A program made the position numbers and the translations under genes. The notes under the pieces are model-generated. The model was given only the letters and a program-made list of their open reading frames with translations. It searched no databases and had not been told where the DNA came from. From the NCBI RefSeq assembly GCF_001439695.1, contig NZ_JYLL01000039.1, positions 1 through 52,264 on the forward strand: a stretch of 52,264 nucleotides of DNA, given 5' to 3'. Positions 1-7,968 of this stretch are shown one piece after another (position 1 is the stretch's first letter; each line of letters begins with the position of its first letter). This DNA is from Pseudomonas veronii (GTDB taxonomy: Bacteria > Pseudomonadota > Gammaproteobacteria > Pseudomonadales > Pseudomonadaceae).

Positions 1-26
1 CCTGCCCCGAGCGCTGGCGCCGCACC

Positions 27-126
27 TGTAGGAGCGAGCTTGCTCGCGAAAAACGCCCAGGCAACGCGGTCATCCAGGATGCCCGCGCTATCGTTAACGA
101 CCTTCGCGAGCAAGCTCGCTCCTACA
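27..126. repeat. REPIN (two inverted REP sequences) downstream of amtB
   Basis: The arm TGTAGGAGCGAGCTTGCTCG at the left is matched by its inverted partner ending in CTCCTACA at the right, separated by about 55 bp. This is the usual REP doublet of P. fluorescens. It lies just after the amtB stop codon and may cap the 3' end of that transcript. Its core is almost identical to the element at 1495-1608 on the other side of amtB. Confidence 0.9.
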
Positions 127-134
127 GTGGGCCG

Positions 135-1460
135 TTAGTGGTTGTAGGCGCGCTCGTTGTGCTCGGCCAGGTCCAGGCCCATCTCTTCCACCGACTCATG
201 GGCACGCAGGCCGACCAGGGCATTGACCACCTTGAGGATGATCCAGCTGACCACGAAGCAGTACACCGTGGTCAGCAACACCCCCTTGATCTGGGCGACG
301 ACTTGGCCGCCCATGGTCACGCCTTCCACCAGGCCGCCCATGGACGGCACGCAGAACACCCCGGTGAGCACCGCGCCGATCATGCCGCCGATGCCGTGCA
401 AGCCGAATACGTCGAGGCTGTCGTCGTAGCCGAAGCGACGCTTCAACACGGTCACGCTCAAGTAGCAGAACACCCCGCACAGCAAGCCGATGGCCAACGC
501 GCCGCCGACGCCGACATAGGCGCACGCCGGGGTGATCCCCACCAGACCGGCCAATGCACCGCTGGCCAGGCCCAGGGCGCTGGGTTTGCCGACCTTGAAC
601 CACTCGGTGAACATCCAGCCAAGAATCCCCGCACACGCGCCCAGTTGGGTGTTGAGCATGACGATCCCCGAGGTGCCGTTGAGGCCGCCGCCGGAGCCGA
701 TATTGAAGCCGAACCAGCCGACCCAGAGCATCGCCGCACCGGCCATGGTCAGGCTCAGGTTATGCGCGGGCATCGGCGTGTTCTGGTAGCCCTTGCGCTT
801 GCCGAGGATCAGGCATGCGGCGAGCGCGGCCACACCTGCGTTGATGTGTACGGCGGTGCCGCCGGCAAAGTCGAGCACGCCCCAGTTATGCATCAAGGCC
901 CCCGAACCGCCCCAGACCATATGCGCCACCGGTGCATACACCAGGGTGAACCAGATGGCCATGAACAGCAGCGCCGCCGAGAACTTCATGCGTTCGGCGA
1001 AGGCGCCAGCGATCAGCGCCGGGGTGATGATTGCGAAGGTCATCTGGAAGGTCACGAACACGCCTTCCGGAATATCCCCCACCAAGCTCTCGGGGGTCAT
1101 CCCCGCCAGGAACGCGCGGCTCAGGCCGCCGACAAAACTGTTGAAGGTCACCTGCCCTTCGACCATGCCCGTGGTGTCCACCACCATGCTGTAGCCGTAG
1201 ATCACCCACAGCACGCCCACCAGCCCGGCGACGCCAAAACACTGGGTGAACAGCGAGAGCATGTTTTTCGCCCGGACCAGCCCGCCGTAGAACAGCGCGA
1301 GCCCCGGCAGGCACATGAACAGCACCAGCACCGCGGCGGTGACCATCCAGGCGGTGCTGCCGGTGTTCAAGGTGGGCGCATCGGCGGCCTGGGCCAAGGG
1401 GGCGAAGGCACAGGCGGCCAATAAGCCGAAGAGGGATTTGCCGAGAAGACGATTGATCAT
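135..1460 (-). CDS. amtB: Ammonium/methylammonium channel (Amt family)
   Basis: Inner-membrane channel for ammonium and, in this setting, probably methylammonium. The 441-residue product begins with a cleavable signal peptide (about residues 1-25, ending AQA) followed by about 11 hydrophobic segments. The two pore histidines of the family are visible in GGTAVHINAG and in DVFGLHGIGG. I chose ATG at 1460 because AGGAG lies 8 bases upstream; a TTG six bases further upstream is also in frame. There is no glnK next to it, unlike the usual glnK-amtB pair. It follows mgsC on the same strand after a 182-bp gap holding a REPIN. Its place beside gmaS-mgsABC suggests that it supplies methylammonium (inference). 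Confidence 0.9.
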   Translation of the reverse strand: MINRLLGKSLFGLLAACAFAPLAQAADAPTLNTGSTAWMVTAAVLVLFMCLPGLALFYGGLVRAKNMLSLFTQCFGVAGLVGVLWVIYGYSMVVDTTGMVEGQVTFNSFVGGLSRAFLAGMTPESLVGDIPEGVFVTFQMTFAIITPALIAGAFAERMKFSAALLFMAIWFTLVYAPVAHMVWGGSGALMHNWGVLDFAGGTAVHINAGVAALAACLILGKRKGYQNTPMPAHNLSLTMAGAAMLWVGWFGFNIGSGGGLNGTSGIVMLNTQLGACAGILGWMFTEWFKVGKPSALGLASGALAGLVGITPACAYVGVGGALAIGLLCGVFCYLSVTVLKRRFGYDDSLDVFGLHGIGGMIGAVLTGVFCVPSMGGLVEGVTMGGQVVAQIKGVLLTTVYCFVVSWIILKVVNALVGLRAHESVEEMGLDLAEHNERAYNH

Positions 1461-1494
1461 GTTCAAAGCTCCTGCAAAAGATAGGGGAGATGCA

Positions 1495-1608
1495 TGTAGG
1501 AGCGAGGGGGACGCCTAGTTCTTGCTCGCGAAAAACGTCCAGGCAACGCGGTCATCCAGGATGCCCGCGTTATCGTTAACGACCTTCGCGAGCAGGCTCG
1601 CTCCTACA
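1495..1608. repeat. REPIN with an enlarged left arm, between mgsC and amtB
   Basis: This is the same element as at 27-126 with a nearly identical core, but the left REP palindrome is interrupted by about 14 extra bases (GGGGACGCCTAGTT, 1507-1520). The right arm, ending CTCCTACA, is intact. It sits in the 182-bp gap between two co-oriented genes. Confidence 0.85.
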
Positions 1609-1648
1609 GGGGTGGAACGCCGTAGCAGCCGGCAAGCCGGCTCGTCAC

Positions 1649-2971
1649 TCAGTAACCGGAACCCGGTATCCAACGGGTCCCCGCCAACGGCACCCGGGCC
1701 ATGGCGGCCGACTCCACCGTCAGCGCCACCAGGTCCTCGGGGTCGAGGTTGTGCAGGTGCGACTTGCCGCACGCACGGGCCATGGTCTGGGCCTCCAACA
1801 CCATCACCCGCAGGTAGTTGGCCAAACGACGCCCGCCTTCCACCGGGTCCAGGCGTTTCGACAGCTCCGGGTCCTGGGTGGTGATGCCGGCCGGGTCGCG
1901 GCCGTTCTGCCAGTCGTCGTAGAAGCCGGCGGCCGAGCCGATCTTTTTCAGTTCAGCGTCCAGCCGTGGGTGGTTGTCGCCCAGGGCAATCAGCGCCGCC
2001 GTGCCGATGGCCACCGCATCCGCGCCCATCGCCATGGCCTTGGCCACATCGGCGCCGTTGCGAATCCCGCCCGACACAATCAACTGGACCTTGCGGTGCA
2101 TGCCCATCTCTTGCAAAGCCTGTACCGCTTGCGGGATCGCCGACAAAATCGGGATGCCGACGTGTTCGATAAACACTTCCTGGGTCGCCGCGGTGCCACC
2201 CTGCATGCCGTCGAGTACGATCACATCGGCACCGGCCTTGACCGCCAGCTTCACGTCGTAATACGGCCGGCTGGCGCCGATTTTCACGTAGATCGGTTTT
2301 TCCCAATCGGTGATTTCGCGCAACTCGGCAATCTTGATCGCCAGGTCGTCCGGGCCGGTCCAGTCCGGGTGGCGGCAGGCGCTGCGCTGGTCCACGCCGA
2401 TCGGCAAGGTACGCATGCCGGCCACGCGTTCGGTGACCTTCATGCCCAGCAACATGCCGCCACCGCCGGGCTTGGCGCCCTGGCCGAGGACGATCTCGAT
2501 GGCGTCGGCCTTGCGCAGGTCATCGGGGTTCATGCCGTAGCGCGACGGCAGGTACTGGTACACCAGATGCCGCGACTGGCCGCGCTCTTCCGGGGTCATG
2601 CCGCCGTCACCGGTGGTGGTGCTGGTGCCGGCGATGCTCGCGCCACGGCCCAGGGCTTCCTTGGCGTTGGCCGACAACGCACCGAAACTCATGCCGGCGA
2701 TGGTCACCGGGATCTTCAGGTGGATCGGCTTCTTGGCGAAGCGGTTGCCGAGGATCACATCGGTGCCGCACTTCTCGCGATAGCCTTCCAGCGGGTAACG
2801 CGACACGCTGGCGCCCAGCAGCAGCAAGTCATCGAAGTGCGGCAACTTGCGCTTGGTACCGCCGCCGCGAATGTCGTAGATGCCGGTTTCGGCGGCACGC
2901 TGGATTTCCTGGATGGTCAGGCGGTCGAAGGTGGCCGACTCGCGCAACACTGGAGGGGTTTTTTCACTCAT
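1649..2971 (-). CDS. mgsC: N-methylglutamate synthase, FMN-binding large subunit
   Basis: Catalytic subunit that forms N-methylglutamate from methylamine (or gamma-glutamylmethylamide) and 2-oxoglutarate. The 440 residues match the FMN and 2-oxoglutarate domain of glutamate synthase, with MSFGALSANAKEALGRG, LGQGAKPGGGGML, DGMQGGTAA and SGGIRNGADVAKAMAMGADAV. The three iron-sulfur cysteines of GltB that should follow GTAALIALG are absent; the segment instead reads GSAAGFYDDWQNGRDPAGITTQ. That argues for the NMG-synthase/GlxD branch over true glutamate synthase. RBS AGGAG lies before ATG 2971. It is last in gmaS-mgsA-mgsB-mgsC, 15 bp after mgsB. Confidence 0.88.
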   Translation of the reverse strand: MSEKTPPVLRESATFDRLTIQEIQRAAETGIYDIRGGGTKRKLPHFDDLLLLGASVSRYPLEGYREKCGTDVILGNRFAKKPIHLKIPVTIAGMSFGALSANAKEALGRGASIAGTSTTTGDGGMTPEERGQSRHLVYQYLPSRYGMNPDDLRKADAIEIVLGQGAKPGGGGMLLGMKVTERVAGMRTLPIGVDQRSACRHPDWTGPDDLAIKIAELREITDWEKPIYVKIGASRPYYDVKLAVKAGADVIVLDGMQGGTAATQEVFIEHVGIPILSAIPQAVQALQEMGMHRKVQLIVSGGIRNGADVAKAMAMGADAVAIGTAALIALGDNHPRLDAELKKIGSAAGFYDDWQNGRDPAGITTQDPELSKRLDPVEGGRRLANYLRVMVLEAQTMARACGKSHLHNLDPEDLVALTVESAAMARVPLAGTRWIPGSGY

Positions 2972-2986
2972 GGTGTAGCTCCTGGT

Positions 2987-3661
2987 TCAGTACGCGGAGG
3001 CGTTGTCGACTTTGAAGTTGTACAGCTGGCGGGCCGAGCCGTAGCGCTTGAAATCCGCCGCGCGGTGGGCGAAACCGGCGCGATCGAGCAGCTCCTGCAG
3101 CTCTTGCAGGTGCTCGCTGCGCATCTCTTTTTCGACGCAATCGGAGCCCAGCGACTCGACCGTGCCCTTCACGTAGATGTGGGTCTCGTACAGCGAATCG
3201 CCCAGCGCATCGCCGGCATCGCCGCAGACGACCAGACGCCCGGCCTGGCCCATGAAGCAGCTCATGTGGCCGATGCTGCCGCCGACCACGATGTCGATGC
3301 CTTTCATGGAAATCCCGCAACGCGCCCCCGCGTCGCCTTCGATCACCAGCAAGCCGCCATGGGCCGTGGCCCCGGCCGCCTGGGACGCGCTGCCTTTGAC
3401 GCGCACCGAACCGGACATCATGTTCTCGGCGCAGCCCACGCCGACGTTGCCGTGTACGGTGATCGACGCCTGTTGGTTCATGCCCGCGCAGTAGTAGCCG
3501 GCGTGGCCTTCGATATCGATGGACACCGCCTGATTCACCCCCACCGCAAGGTTGTGCTTGCCGTTGGAGTGGGTGACGCGCCACTCGTTGTCGATGGCCT
3601 GGGCGTGCAGCGCCTGGTTGAGGTCACGCACGGTGGCGGTGGAAAGGTCGATGGTTTTCAT
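2987..3661 (-). CDS. mgsB: N-methylglutamate synthase, GXGXG-motif subunit
   Basis: A 224-residue protein corresponding to the C-terminal GltB domain (glutamate synthase 'alpha subunit C-terminal', GXGXG beta-helix). The helix runs through glycine-rich turns from about residue 60 to 160 (GSASQAAGATAHGG, GDAGARCGISMKG, GGSIGHMSCFMG, GDAGDALGDS). In split NMG synthases this is a structural subunit between the amidotransferase and FMN subunits. The open frame extends 54 codons further upstream into mgsA, but ATG 3661 with AAGGAG seven bases before it is clearly the start. It lies 11 bp after mgsA and 15 bp before mgsC, so it is translated in one operon with them. Confidence 0.87.
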   Translation of the reverse strand: MKTIDLSTATVRDLNQALHAQAIDNEWRVTHSNGKHNLAVGVNQAVSIDIEGHAGYYCAGMNQQASITVHGNVGVGCAENMMSGSVRVKGSASQAAGATAHGGLLVIEGDAGARCGISMKGIDIVVGGSIGHMSCFMGQAGRLVVCGDAGDALGDSLYETHIYVKGTVESLGSDCVEKEMRSEHLQELQELLDRAGFAHRAADFKRYGSARQLYNFKVDNASAY

Positions 3662-3672
3662 GTGTGCGCTCC

Positions 3673-4578
3673 TTAAGCTGACTGGCGTTCCCAGATGTAC
3701 AAAGTGGCCGGTGCGGGCTCCCAGATGCGGGCATTCTCGATGCCTGGCAGGCTCGACAGCGCCTGGTACTCGGAGGCCATGGCGACGTAGTCGTCGGTCT
3801 CGGCGAGGATCGCCGGCTTGCACGCGATCGGATCGCGGATCACCGCAAAACCGTTGCGCGTGCCGATGGCGAAGGTGAAGAAGCCGTCGAGGTCTTCCAG
3901 GGCGTGGTCCAGCGCGTCTTTGAGCGAGTCGCCCTGTTGCAGGCGCCAGGTCAGGTAGCCGGCGGCGACTTCGGTGTCGTTGTCGGTTTCGAAATGGATG
4001 CCTTCGCGCTTGAGTTCCTGGCGCAGGCGGAAGTGGTTCGACAGCGAACCGTTATGCACCAGGCACAGGTCGGCACCGGTGGAAAACGGGTGGCTGCCTT
4101 CCATGGTCACCGCGCTTTCGGTGGCCATGCGGGTGTGGCCGATGATGTGGCTGCCCTGCATGCTCGCCAGGCCGAAGCGCTGGGAAATCTCCTGGGGCAG
4201 GCCCATGCCCTTGAGGATCTCGATGCTCTGCCCGGCGCTCATGACCCGCACGCTCGGCGCCAGTTCGGCCAGGGCCAGGCGTACCGGGGCTTCGTCGGCG
4301 TGGACCTTCAACACGGCGGCGCTGGCGTTCTGAAACCAGTCCAGCGAACAGCCCAGGCGCCCTTCCAGCTCGCCCATCAGGGCTTTCCAGTCGAAGGCCT
4401 CGGTGGTCGCTTGCAGGGTCAGCTTGACCCAGCCATCGGCGACTTCATCACCGTAGATGGCAAAGCCCGCACTGTCCGGGCCACGGTCGGTCATGGCCTG
4501 CAACATCGGTTCAAACAGCTGGCCGAGTTGGGGTTCCAGCCGGGGGTTTTTCAGGTACAGACCTACGATTCCACACAT
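3673..4578 (-). CDS. mgsA: N-methylglutamate synthase, class II glutamine amidotransferase subunit
   Basis: A 301-residue Ntn-type amidotransferase domain standing alone. Cys2 directly after the initiator Met (MCGIVGLYLK) is the family nucleophile. DRGPDSAG (about 32-39), HTRMATESAVT, VHNGSLSN and DTEV are the usual substrate-pocket motifs. It would hydrolyse the gamma-amide, probably gamma-glutamylmethylamide made by GmaS, and pass the amine to MgsC. GGAGA precedes ATG 4578. It lies 22 bp after gmaS. The alternative reading, GlxB-type of unknown role, is less likely because all NMG-pathway partners are present. Confidence 0.88.
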   Translation of the reverse strand: MCGIVGLYLKNPRLEPQLGQLFEPMLQAMTDRGPDSAGFAIYGDEVADGWVKLTLQATTEAFDWKALMGELEGRLGCSLDWFQNASAAVLKVHADEAPVRLALAELAPSVRVMSAGQSIEILKGMGLPQEISQRFGLASMQGSHIIGHTRMATESAVTMEGSHPFSTGADLCLVHNGSLSNHFRLRQELKREGIHFETDNDTEVAAGYLTWRLQQGDSLKDALDHALEDLDGFFTFAIGTRNGFAVIRDPIACKPAILAETDDYVAMASEYQALSSLPGIENARIWEPAPATLYIWERQSA

Positions 4579-4600
4579 ATCAAGTCTCCGTCACACGGTG

Positions 4601-5935
4601 TCAGAAAAATTCGGTATAGCGCTGGACTTCCCAGTCGCTCACATGGCGGCTGTATTCCACCCACTCCATGCGCTTGAGTTTGATGAACTCACCCACGATC
4701 TGCGGGCCGAGCACCTCGGCGAACAGCGGGTCGGCTTCCAGCGCGTCGCAGGCTTCCTTGAGGGATTGCGGCAAGGTCTTGATGCCGCGCTCGGCGATCT
4801 GTTCCAGGCTCAGGCTGTAGAGGTTTTCATTGCAGACGTGGTCGATTTCCAGCTGGCGATCGATACCGTCCAGGCCCGCCGCGATGATTGCGGCGCTGAC
4901 CAGGTAAGGGTTGCAGCCGGCATCCGGCAGGCGGAACTCCAGGCGGCCGTAAGGCACGCGCACCATGGCCGAACGGTTGTTGGCGCCAAACGCGATAAAG
5001 GCCGGGGCCCAGGTGGCGCCGGACAGCGAGTGGCCCACCACCAGGCGCTTGTAGGAGTTGACGGTGGGCGCGGCGAACGCACACAGCGCCGGGCCATGGG
5101 CGAGCAGGCCGGCGGCGAAGTGATAGGCCAGCTTCGACAGGCCCATGCCGCTCGGGTCGCTGGCGTCGTGGAACAGGTTCTTGTTCTCGGCGCTGCTGAT
5201 CGACAGATGAAAGTGCATGCCGTTGCCGGCGCGTTTCGGGTCGGGCTTGGGCATGAAGGAACAGATCATGCCCAGGTCATTGGCGATCTCGCCGGCAGCC
5301 ATGCGGAAGAAGGTGAAACGGTCGGCCGAGGTCAGGGCGTCGCTGTAGGTGTAGTTGATCTCGAACTGGCCGTTGGCGTCTTCGTGGTCGATCTGATAGA
5401 CCTCGAAATCCACCGCCTGCAAGGCTTCGGTCAGGCGCTCCAGGAATACCCGCGAGCGCGACAGGCCCTTGTAGTCGTAGCAGGGCTTGTCGAGGTTGTC
5501 GCTGGGGTCGACCAGTTGCAGCTTGCCCTGCTCGTCGCGGCGCATCAGGTTGAATTCGGGTTCCAGGCCGGTGTTCAGCGTCCAGCCCTTGTCCTGCAGG
5601 CGCTGCACCTGCTGCTGCAGCACGTAGCGGCTATCAAAGGGATGGGGCTTGCCGTCGACATGCCCGACGCACACCACGCGCCCGTAACCCGGCTGCCAGG
5701 GCACCGGGGTCAGCGTGGACAGGTCACCCCGCGCCATGAAGTCCGGGCCGTGGGGTTCCATGCCCATGCCGCTGATGGCAAACCCGGCAAACCCGGCGCC
5801 CTCTTCGGCCACCGTCTTGAGCCCGCAAATCGGCACCGACTTGGTCTTGGCCGCACCGTGTATATCCACAAACTGCGCAAGCACGTACTTGATGCCGTAC
5901 TTGTCGATGATGCGCTGGGTTTCTGCTGGCAACAT
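4601..5935 (-). CDS. gmaS: Gamma-glutamylmethylamide synthetase (glutamine synthetase type III-like)
   Basis: ATP-dependent ligase that joins methylamine to the gamma-carboxyl of glutamate, the entry step of the N-methylglutamate pathway. The 444-residue product has the glutamine synthetase fold: N-terminal beta-grasp (VDIHGAAKTKSVPI), metal and glutamate ligands in LEPEFN and DHEDANGQFEINY, GNGMHFHLSI, and NNRSAMVRVPYGRLEFRLPDAGCNPYL. It is shorter than housekeeping GlnA (about 468 residues) and lacks the GlnA C-terminal adenylylation segment. GAGGAG lies 10 bases before ATG 5935. It is the first gene of the minus-strand operon and is divergent from the XRE regulator. GlnT-type glutamine synthetase is the alternative, judged unlikely from context. 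Confidence 0.88.
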   Translation of the reverse strand: MLPAETQRIIDKYGIKYVLAQFVDIHGAAKTKSVPICGLKTVAEEGAGFAGFAISGMGMEPHGPDFMARGDLSTLTPVPWQPGYGRVVCVGHVDGKPHPFDSRYVLQQQVQRLQDKGWTLNTGLEPEFNLMRRDEQGKLQLVDPSDNLDKPCYDYKGLSRSRVFLERLTEALQAVDFEVYQIDHEDANGQFEINYTYSDALTSADRFTFFRMAAGEIANDLGMICSFMPKPDPKRAGNGMHFHLSISSAENKNLFHDASDPSGMGLSKLAYHFAAGLLAHGPALCAFAAPTVNSYKRLVVGHSLSGATWAPAFIAFGANNRSAMVRVPYGRLEFRLPDAGCNPYLVSAAIIAAGLDGIDRQLEIDHVCNENLYSLSLEQIAERGIKTLPQSLKEACDALEADPLFAEVLGPQIVGEFIKLKRMEWVEYSRHVSDWEVQRYTEFF

Positions 5936-5992
5936 TGCGTGTCACTCCTCGCGAAAGGCAAAACCGTGTGGGTGGGCCTGGACTGTCTCTTT

Positions 5993-6027
5993 ATTCCTAA
6001 AAAGAAAGTTAGTTTCTCCACAGGAAT
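5993..6027. promoter_or_regulatory. Candidate operator: 35-bp inverted repeat upstream of gmaS
   Basis: The order is ATTCC-N5-AGAAA-N5-TTTCT-N5-GGAAT, a symmetric array of four 5-bp blocks spaced 10 bp apart (one helical turn). It equals two head-to-head copies of TTTCT-N5-GGAAT. It starts 58 bp upstream of the gmaS start in the divergent gap. The same element recurs at 6109-6123 and 7005-7019. Binding by the adjacent XRE-cupin regulator is inferred. Confidence 0.7.
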
Positions 6028-6108
6028 GCAATACCCTTGCCAGATTCGCGAGCGGCCGATCGAAGTGCCGGTGAAAGCGCTTTTGTGCTGTATATATGGG
6101 AAAATTGT

Positions 6109-6123
6109 TTTCTCCGTGGGAAT
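6109..6123 (+). promoter_or_regulatory. Third copy of the TTTCT-N5-GGAAT element
   Basis: TTTCTCCGTGGGAAT. With its flanks (6100-6125) it matches 6004-6029 at 19 of 26 positions in direct orientation. It lies 33 bp upstream of the -35 hexamer proposed for the XRE gene, a position that suits an activator or autoregulator. Confidence 0.6.
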
Positions 6124-6156
6124 ACGTGCCTGGGCACGGCCGCCAAGCGCCGCTGC

Positions 6157-6184
6157 TTGCACTTTCCTAGTGCGAAACTAATAT
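6157..6184 (+). promoter_or_regulatory. Sigma-70 promoter for the XRE-cupin regulator
   Basis: The -35 is TTGCAC (6157-6162), followed by a 16-bp spacer and the -10 TAATAT (6179-6184). A start near 6191 would leave a leader of only about 20-30 bases. This is the strongest sigma-70 match in the gap. Confidence 0.55.
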
Positions 6185-6211
6185 TACTGAACGGAAAGCG
6201 TGCAGGATCTG

Positions 6212-6817
6212 ATGACTATGTCCACCGAAACCGCCCCCCGCCTCAAACTCGAGCAATACCTGGGTTTGCAGATCAAACGCCAGCGCCAGGCCCAGGACCT
6301 GAAGCTGTCCGACGTGGCGAAGATTGCCGATATCAGCCAGGGCATGTTGAGCAAGATCGAAAACGCCCAGGTCTCCACCAGCCTCGACACCCTCAGCCGC
6401 CTGTGCGATGTGCTTGGGCTGCCGTTGTCGAAATTGTTCGCCGAATACGATCAACAGGACGGCAGTGCCTTGCTGGTCAAGGCCGACCAAGGCATGGAAG
6501 TGGTGCGCCGCGGGACGGAAAAGGGGCATACCTACCATCTGCTCAACCATACCCGGGGGCCGAAGAAGAGCTTCGAGGCGTACATGGTCAGCATGGACGA
6601 CGCCAGCGAGGAGTTCCCAACCTTTGCCCACCCTGGGACCGAGTTTCTGCACTTGTTGGAAGGGGAGCTGATTTATCGGCATGGGAATCAGCTGTATCGG
6701 ATGGAAGCCGGCGACAGCCTGACGTTCGAGGGCGAGATTCCCCATGGGCCGGAGGAATTGGTGCGGGTGCCGATTCGCCTGCTGTCGATCATGAATTACG
6801 GCAACGACAAAGAATAA
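6212..6817 (+). CDS. XRE-family regulator with C-terminal cupin
   Basis: A 201-residue transcription regulator. A helix-turn-helix (about residues 15-70: LGLQIKRQRQAQDLKLSDVAKIADISQGMLSKIENAQ) is followed by a cupin (about 115-190: HPGTEFLHLLEGELIYRHG through AGDSLTFEGEIPHGPEEL) that may sense a small ligand such as methylamine, gamma-glutamylmethylamide or N-methylglutamate. ATG 6212 has AGGA four bases upstream; ATG 6218 is equally possible, and a GTG at 6200 is less so. It sits between the two halves of the NMG cluster, divergent from gmaS and 0.3 kb before purU, so it is the natural candidate regulator of both. Repressor or activator cannot be told from sequence. Confidence 0.85.
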   Translation: MTMSTETAPRLKLEQYLGLQIKRQRQAQDLKLSDVAKIADISQGMLSKIENAQVSTSLDTLSRLCDVLGLPLSKLFAEYDQQDGSALLVKADQGMEVVRRGTEKGHTYHLLNHTRGPKKSFEAYMVSMDDASEEFPTFAHPGTEFLHLLEGELIYRHGNQLYRMEAGDSLTFEGEIPHGPEELVRVPIRLLSIMNYGNDKE

Positions 6818-6855
6818 TCCGGACTCGCGATACACCTGAAGCACAGAGATCCAAT

Positions 6856-6884
6856 TGTGGGAGGGGGGCAAGCCCCCTCCCACA
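6856..6884. terminator. Single REP-type hairpin after the XRE gene
   Basis: TGTGGGAGGGGG and CCCCCTCCCACA form a near-perfect hairpin with a very short loop, followed by TTTT. It is one arm of the 'TGTGGGAG' REP family and probably ends transcription of the regulator before purU. Confidence 0.6.
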
Positions 6885-6993
6885 TTTTCAACAGCGTTCG
6901 ATGCCACTGGGCCTGTGGAAAATTTCCTCTCAGTTAAAAAACTTTCCCAAAACCCCTAGACGCCCTGCGTCCATTCCCCTATAAAGCCACTTC

Positions 6994-7019
6994 AGGAATA
7001 TTTTATTCCTAACAAGAAA
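6994..7019. promoter_or_regulatory. Candidate operator upstream of purU
   Basis: This overlaps two signals. One is the perfect inverted repeat AGGAATA-TTT-TATTCCT (6994-7010). The other is the fourth copy of the shared element, ATTCC-N5-AGAAA (7005-7019), which on the minus strand reads TTTCT-N5-GGAAT. A further GGAAT follows at 7030-7034. It lies about 85 bp before the purU start and would put purU-folD-mgdABCD under the same control as gmaS-mgsABC. Confidence 0.65.
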
Positions 7020-7101
7020 ATGCGCTCACGGAATGAGCCTGCTGTCCTCTGACGTTTTTTCGCTATGCGATGAGCTGCCGCCATCATCCCGAGGACGTGT
7101 C

Positions 7102-7968
7102 ATGCAACACGAAAAAAACCATTTCATCATCAAGGTCACTTGTCCCGCGGTGTCCGGCATTGTCGCTGCCGTCACCACGTACCTGGCGGACAACGCGTGC
7201 TACATCGGGGAGATGGCGCAGTTCGATGATGACTTCAGCGGTCGCTTCTTCATGCGTGCCGTGTTCCGTTTCAACGATGGGCACGCCGGCGACCTGGAAC
7301 AGATCCGCGCCGGTTTCGCCGACGTCGCCCAGGCCTTCGACATGCAGTGGGCGCTGTACGACACCCGCGAGCCGATGCGCGTGCTGCTGATGGTGAGCAA
7401 GTTCGACCACTGCCTCACCGACCTGCTCTACCGCTACCACAAGGGCGAGATGGACATGACCATCACCGCCATCGTCTCCAACCACCTCGACCTGCGGCCC
7501 ATGGCCGAGCGCGAGGGCATCCGCTTTATCTACCTGCCCGTGACCAAGGACACCAAGGCCGCGCAGGAAGCCGAGCTGATGAAGATCGTCGACGACACCC
7601 GCACCGAACTGGTGGTGTTGGCGCGCTACATGCAGATCCTCTCCGACGACCTGTGCCGGCAACTGTCGGGGCGCGCGATCAATATCCACCATTCGTTCCT
7701 GCCCGGTTTCAAAGGCGCCAAGCCCTATCACCAGGCCTATCAGCGTGGCGTGAAGTTGATCGGCGCCACCGCGCATTATGTGACCAGCGACCTGGATGAG
7801 GGCCCGATCATCGAGCAGGAAGTGCAGCGCGTGGACCACGTGTACAAGCCCGACGACCTCGTCGCCATCGGCCGCGACACCGAAACCGTGGCCCTGTCCA
7901 AGGCGGTCAAGTACCACCTGGAGCATCGGGTGTTCCTCAACCAGGACAGAACGGTGGTGTTCCGGTGA
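7102..7968 (+). CDS. purU: Formyltetrahydrofolate deformylase
   Basis: Hydrolyses 10-formyl-tetrahydrofolate to formate and tetrahydrofolate in the cytosol. The 288-residue product has an N-terminal ACT domain (about 8-90, FIIKVTCPAVSGIVAAV) and a formyltransferase-type catalytic domain. The catalytic region is plain: NIHHSFLPGFKGAKPYHQAYQRGVKLIGATAHYV and LDEGPIIEQEV. ATG 7102 with GAGG seven bases upstream gives the normal family length; an upstream ATG at 7033 would add 23 unlikely residues. It overlaps folD by 4 bases. Here it probably removes the methyl-derived one-carbon unit as formate. No formate dehydrogenase gene is in the window. Confidence 0.92.
   Translation: MQHEKNHFIIKVTCPAVSGIVAAVTTYLADNACYIGEMAQFDDDFSGRFFMRAVFRFNDGHAGDLEQIRAGFADVAQAFDMQWALYDTREPMRVLLMVSKFDHCLTDLLYRYHKGEMDMTITAIVSNHLDLRPMAEREGIRFIYLPVTKDTKAAQEAELMKIVDDTRTELVVLARYMQILSDDLCRQLSGRAINIHHSFLPGFKGAKPYHQAYQRGVKLIGATAHYVTSDLDEGPIIEQEVQRVDHVYKPDDLVAIGRDTETVALSKAVKYHLEHRVFLNQDRTVVFR

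Noticed and set aside
1751..3676. A 641-codon open frame on the plus strand opposite mgsB and mgsC
   Set aside because: It is a composition artefact antisense to two well-supported genes, without RBS or recognisable domain.
1649..5935. Ordinary glutamate synthase and glutamine synthetase genes
   Set aside because: The glutamate synthase is split into three small subunits without the GltB cysteine cluster, and the ligase is short. Both are features of NMG synthase and GmaS.
6126..6137. GTGCC-TG-GGCAC inverted repeat as an operator
   Set aside because: It is short, GC-rich and occurs once. The TTTCT-N5-GGAAT element is much better supported.
5936..6211. Sigma-54 promoter for nitrogen control of gmaS or the regulator gene
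   Set aside because: I found no TGGCAC-N5-TTGC match on either strand in the gap.
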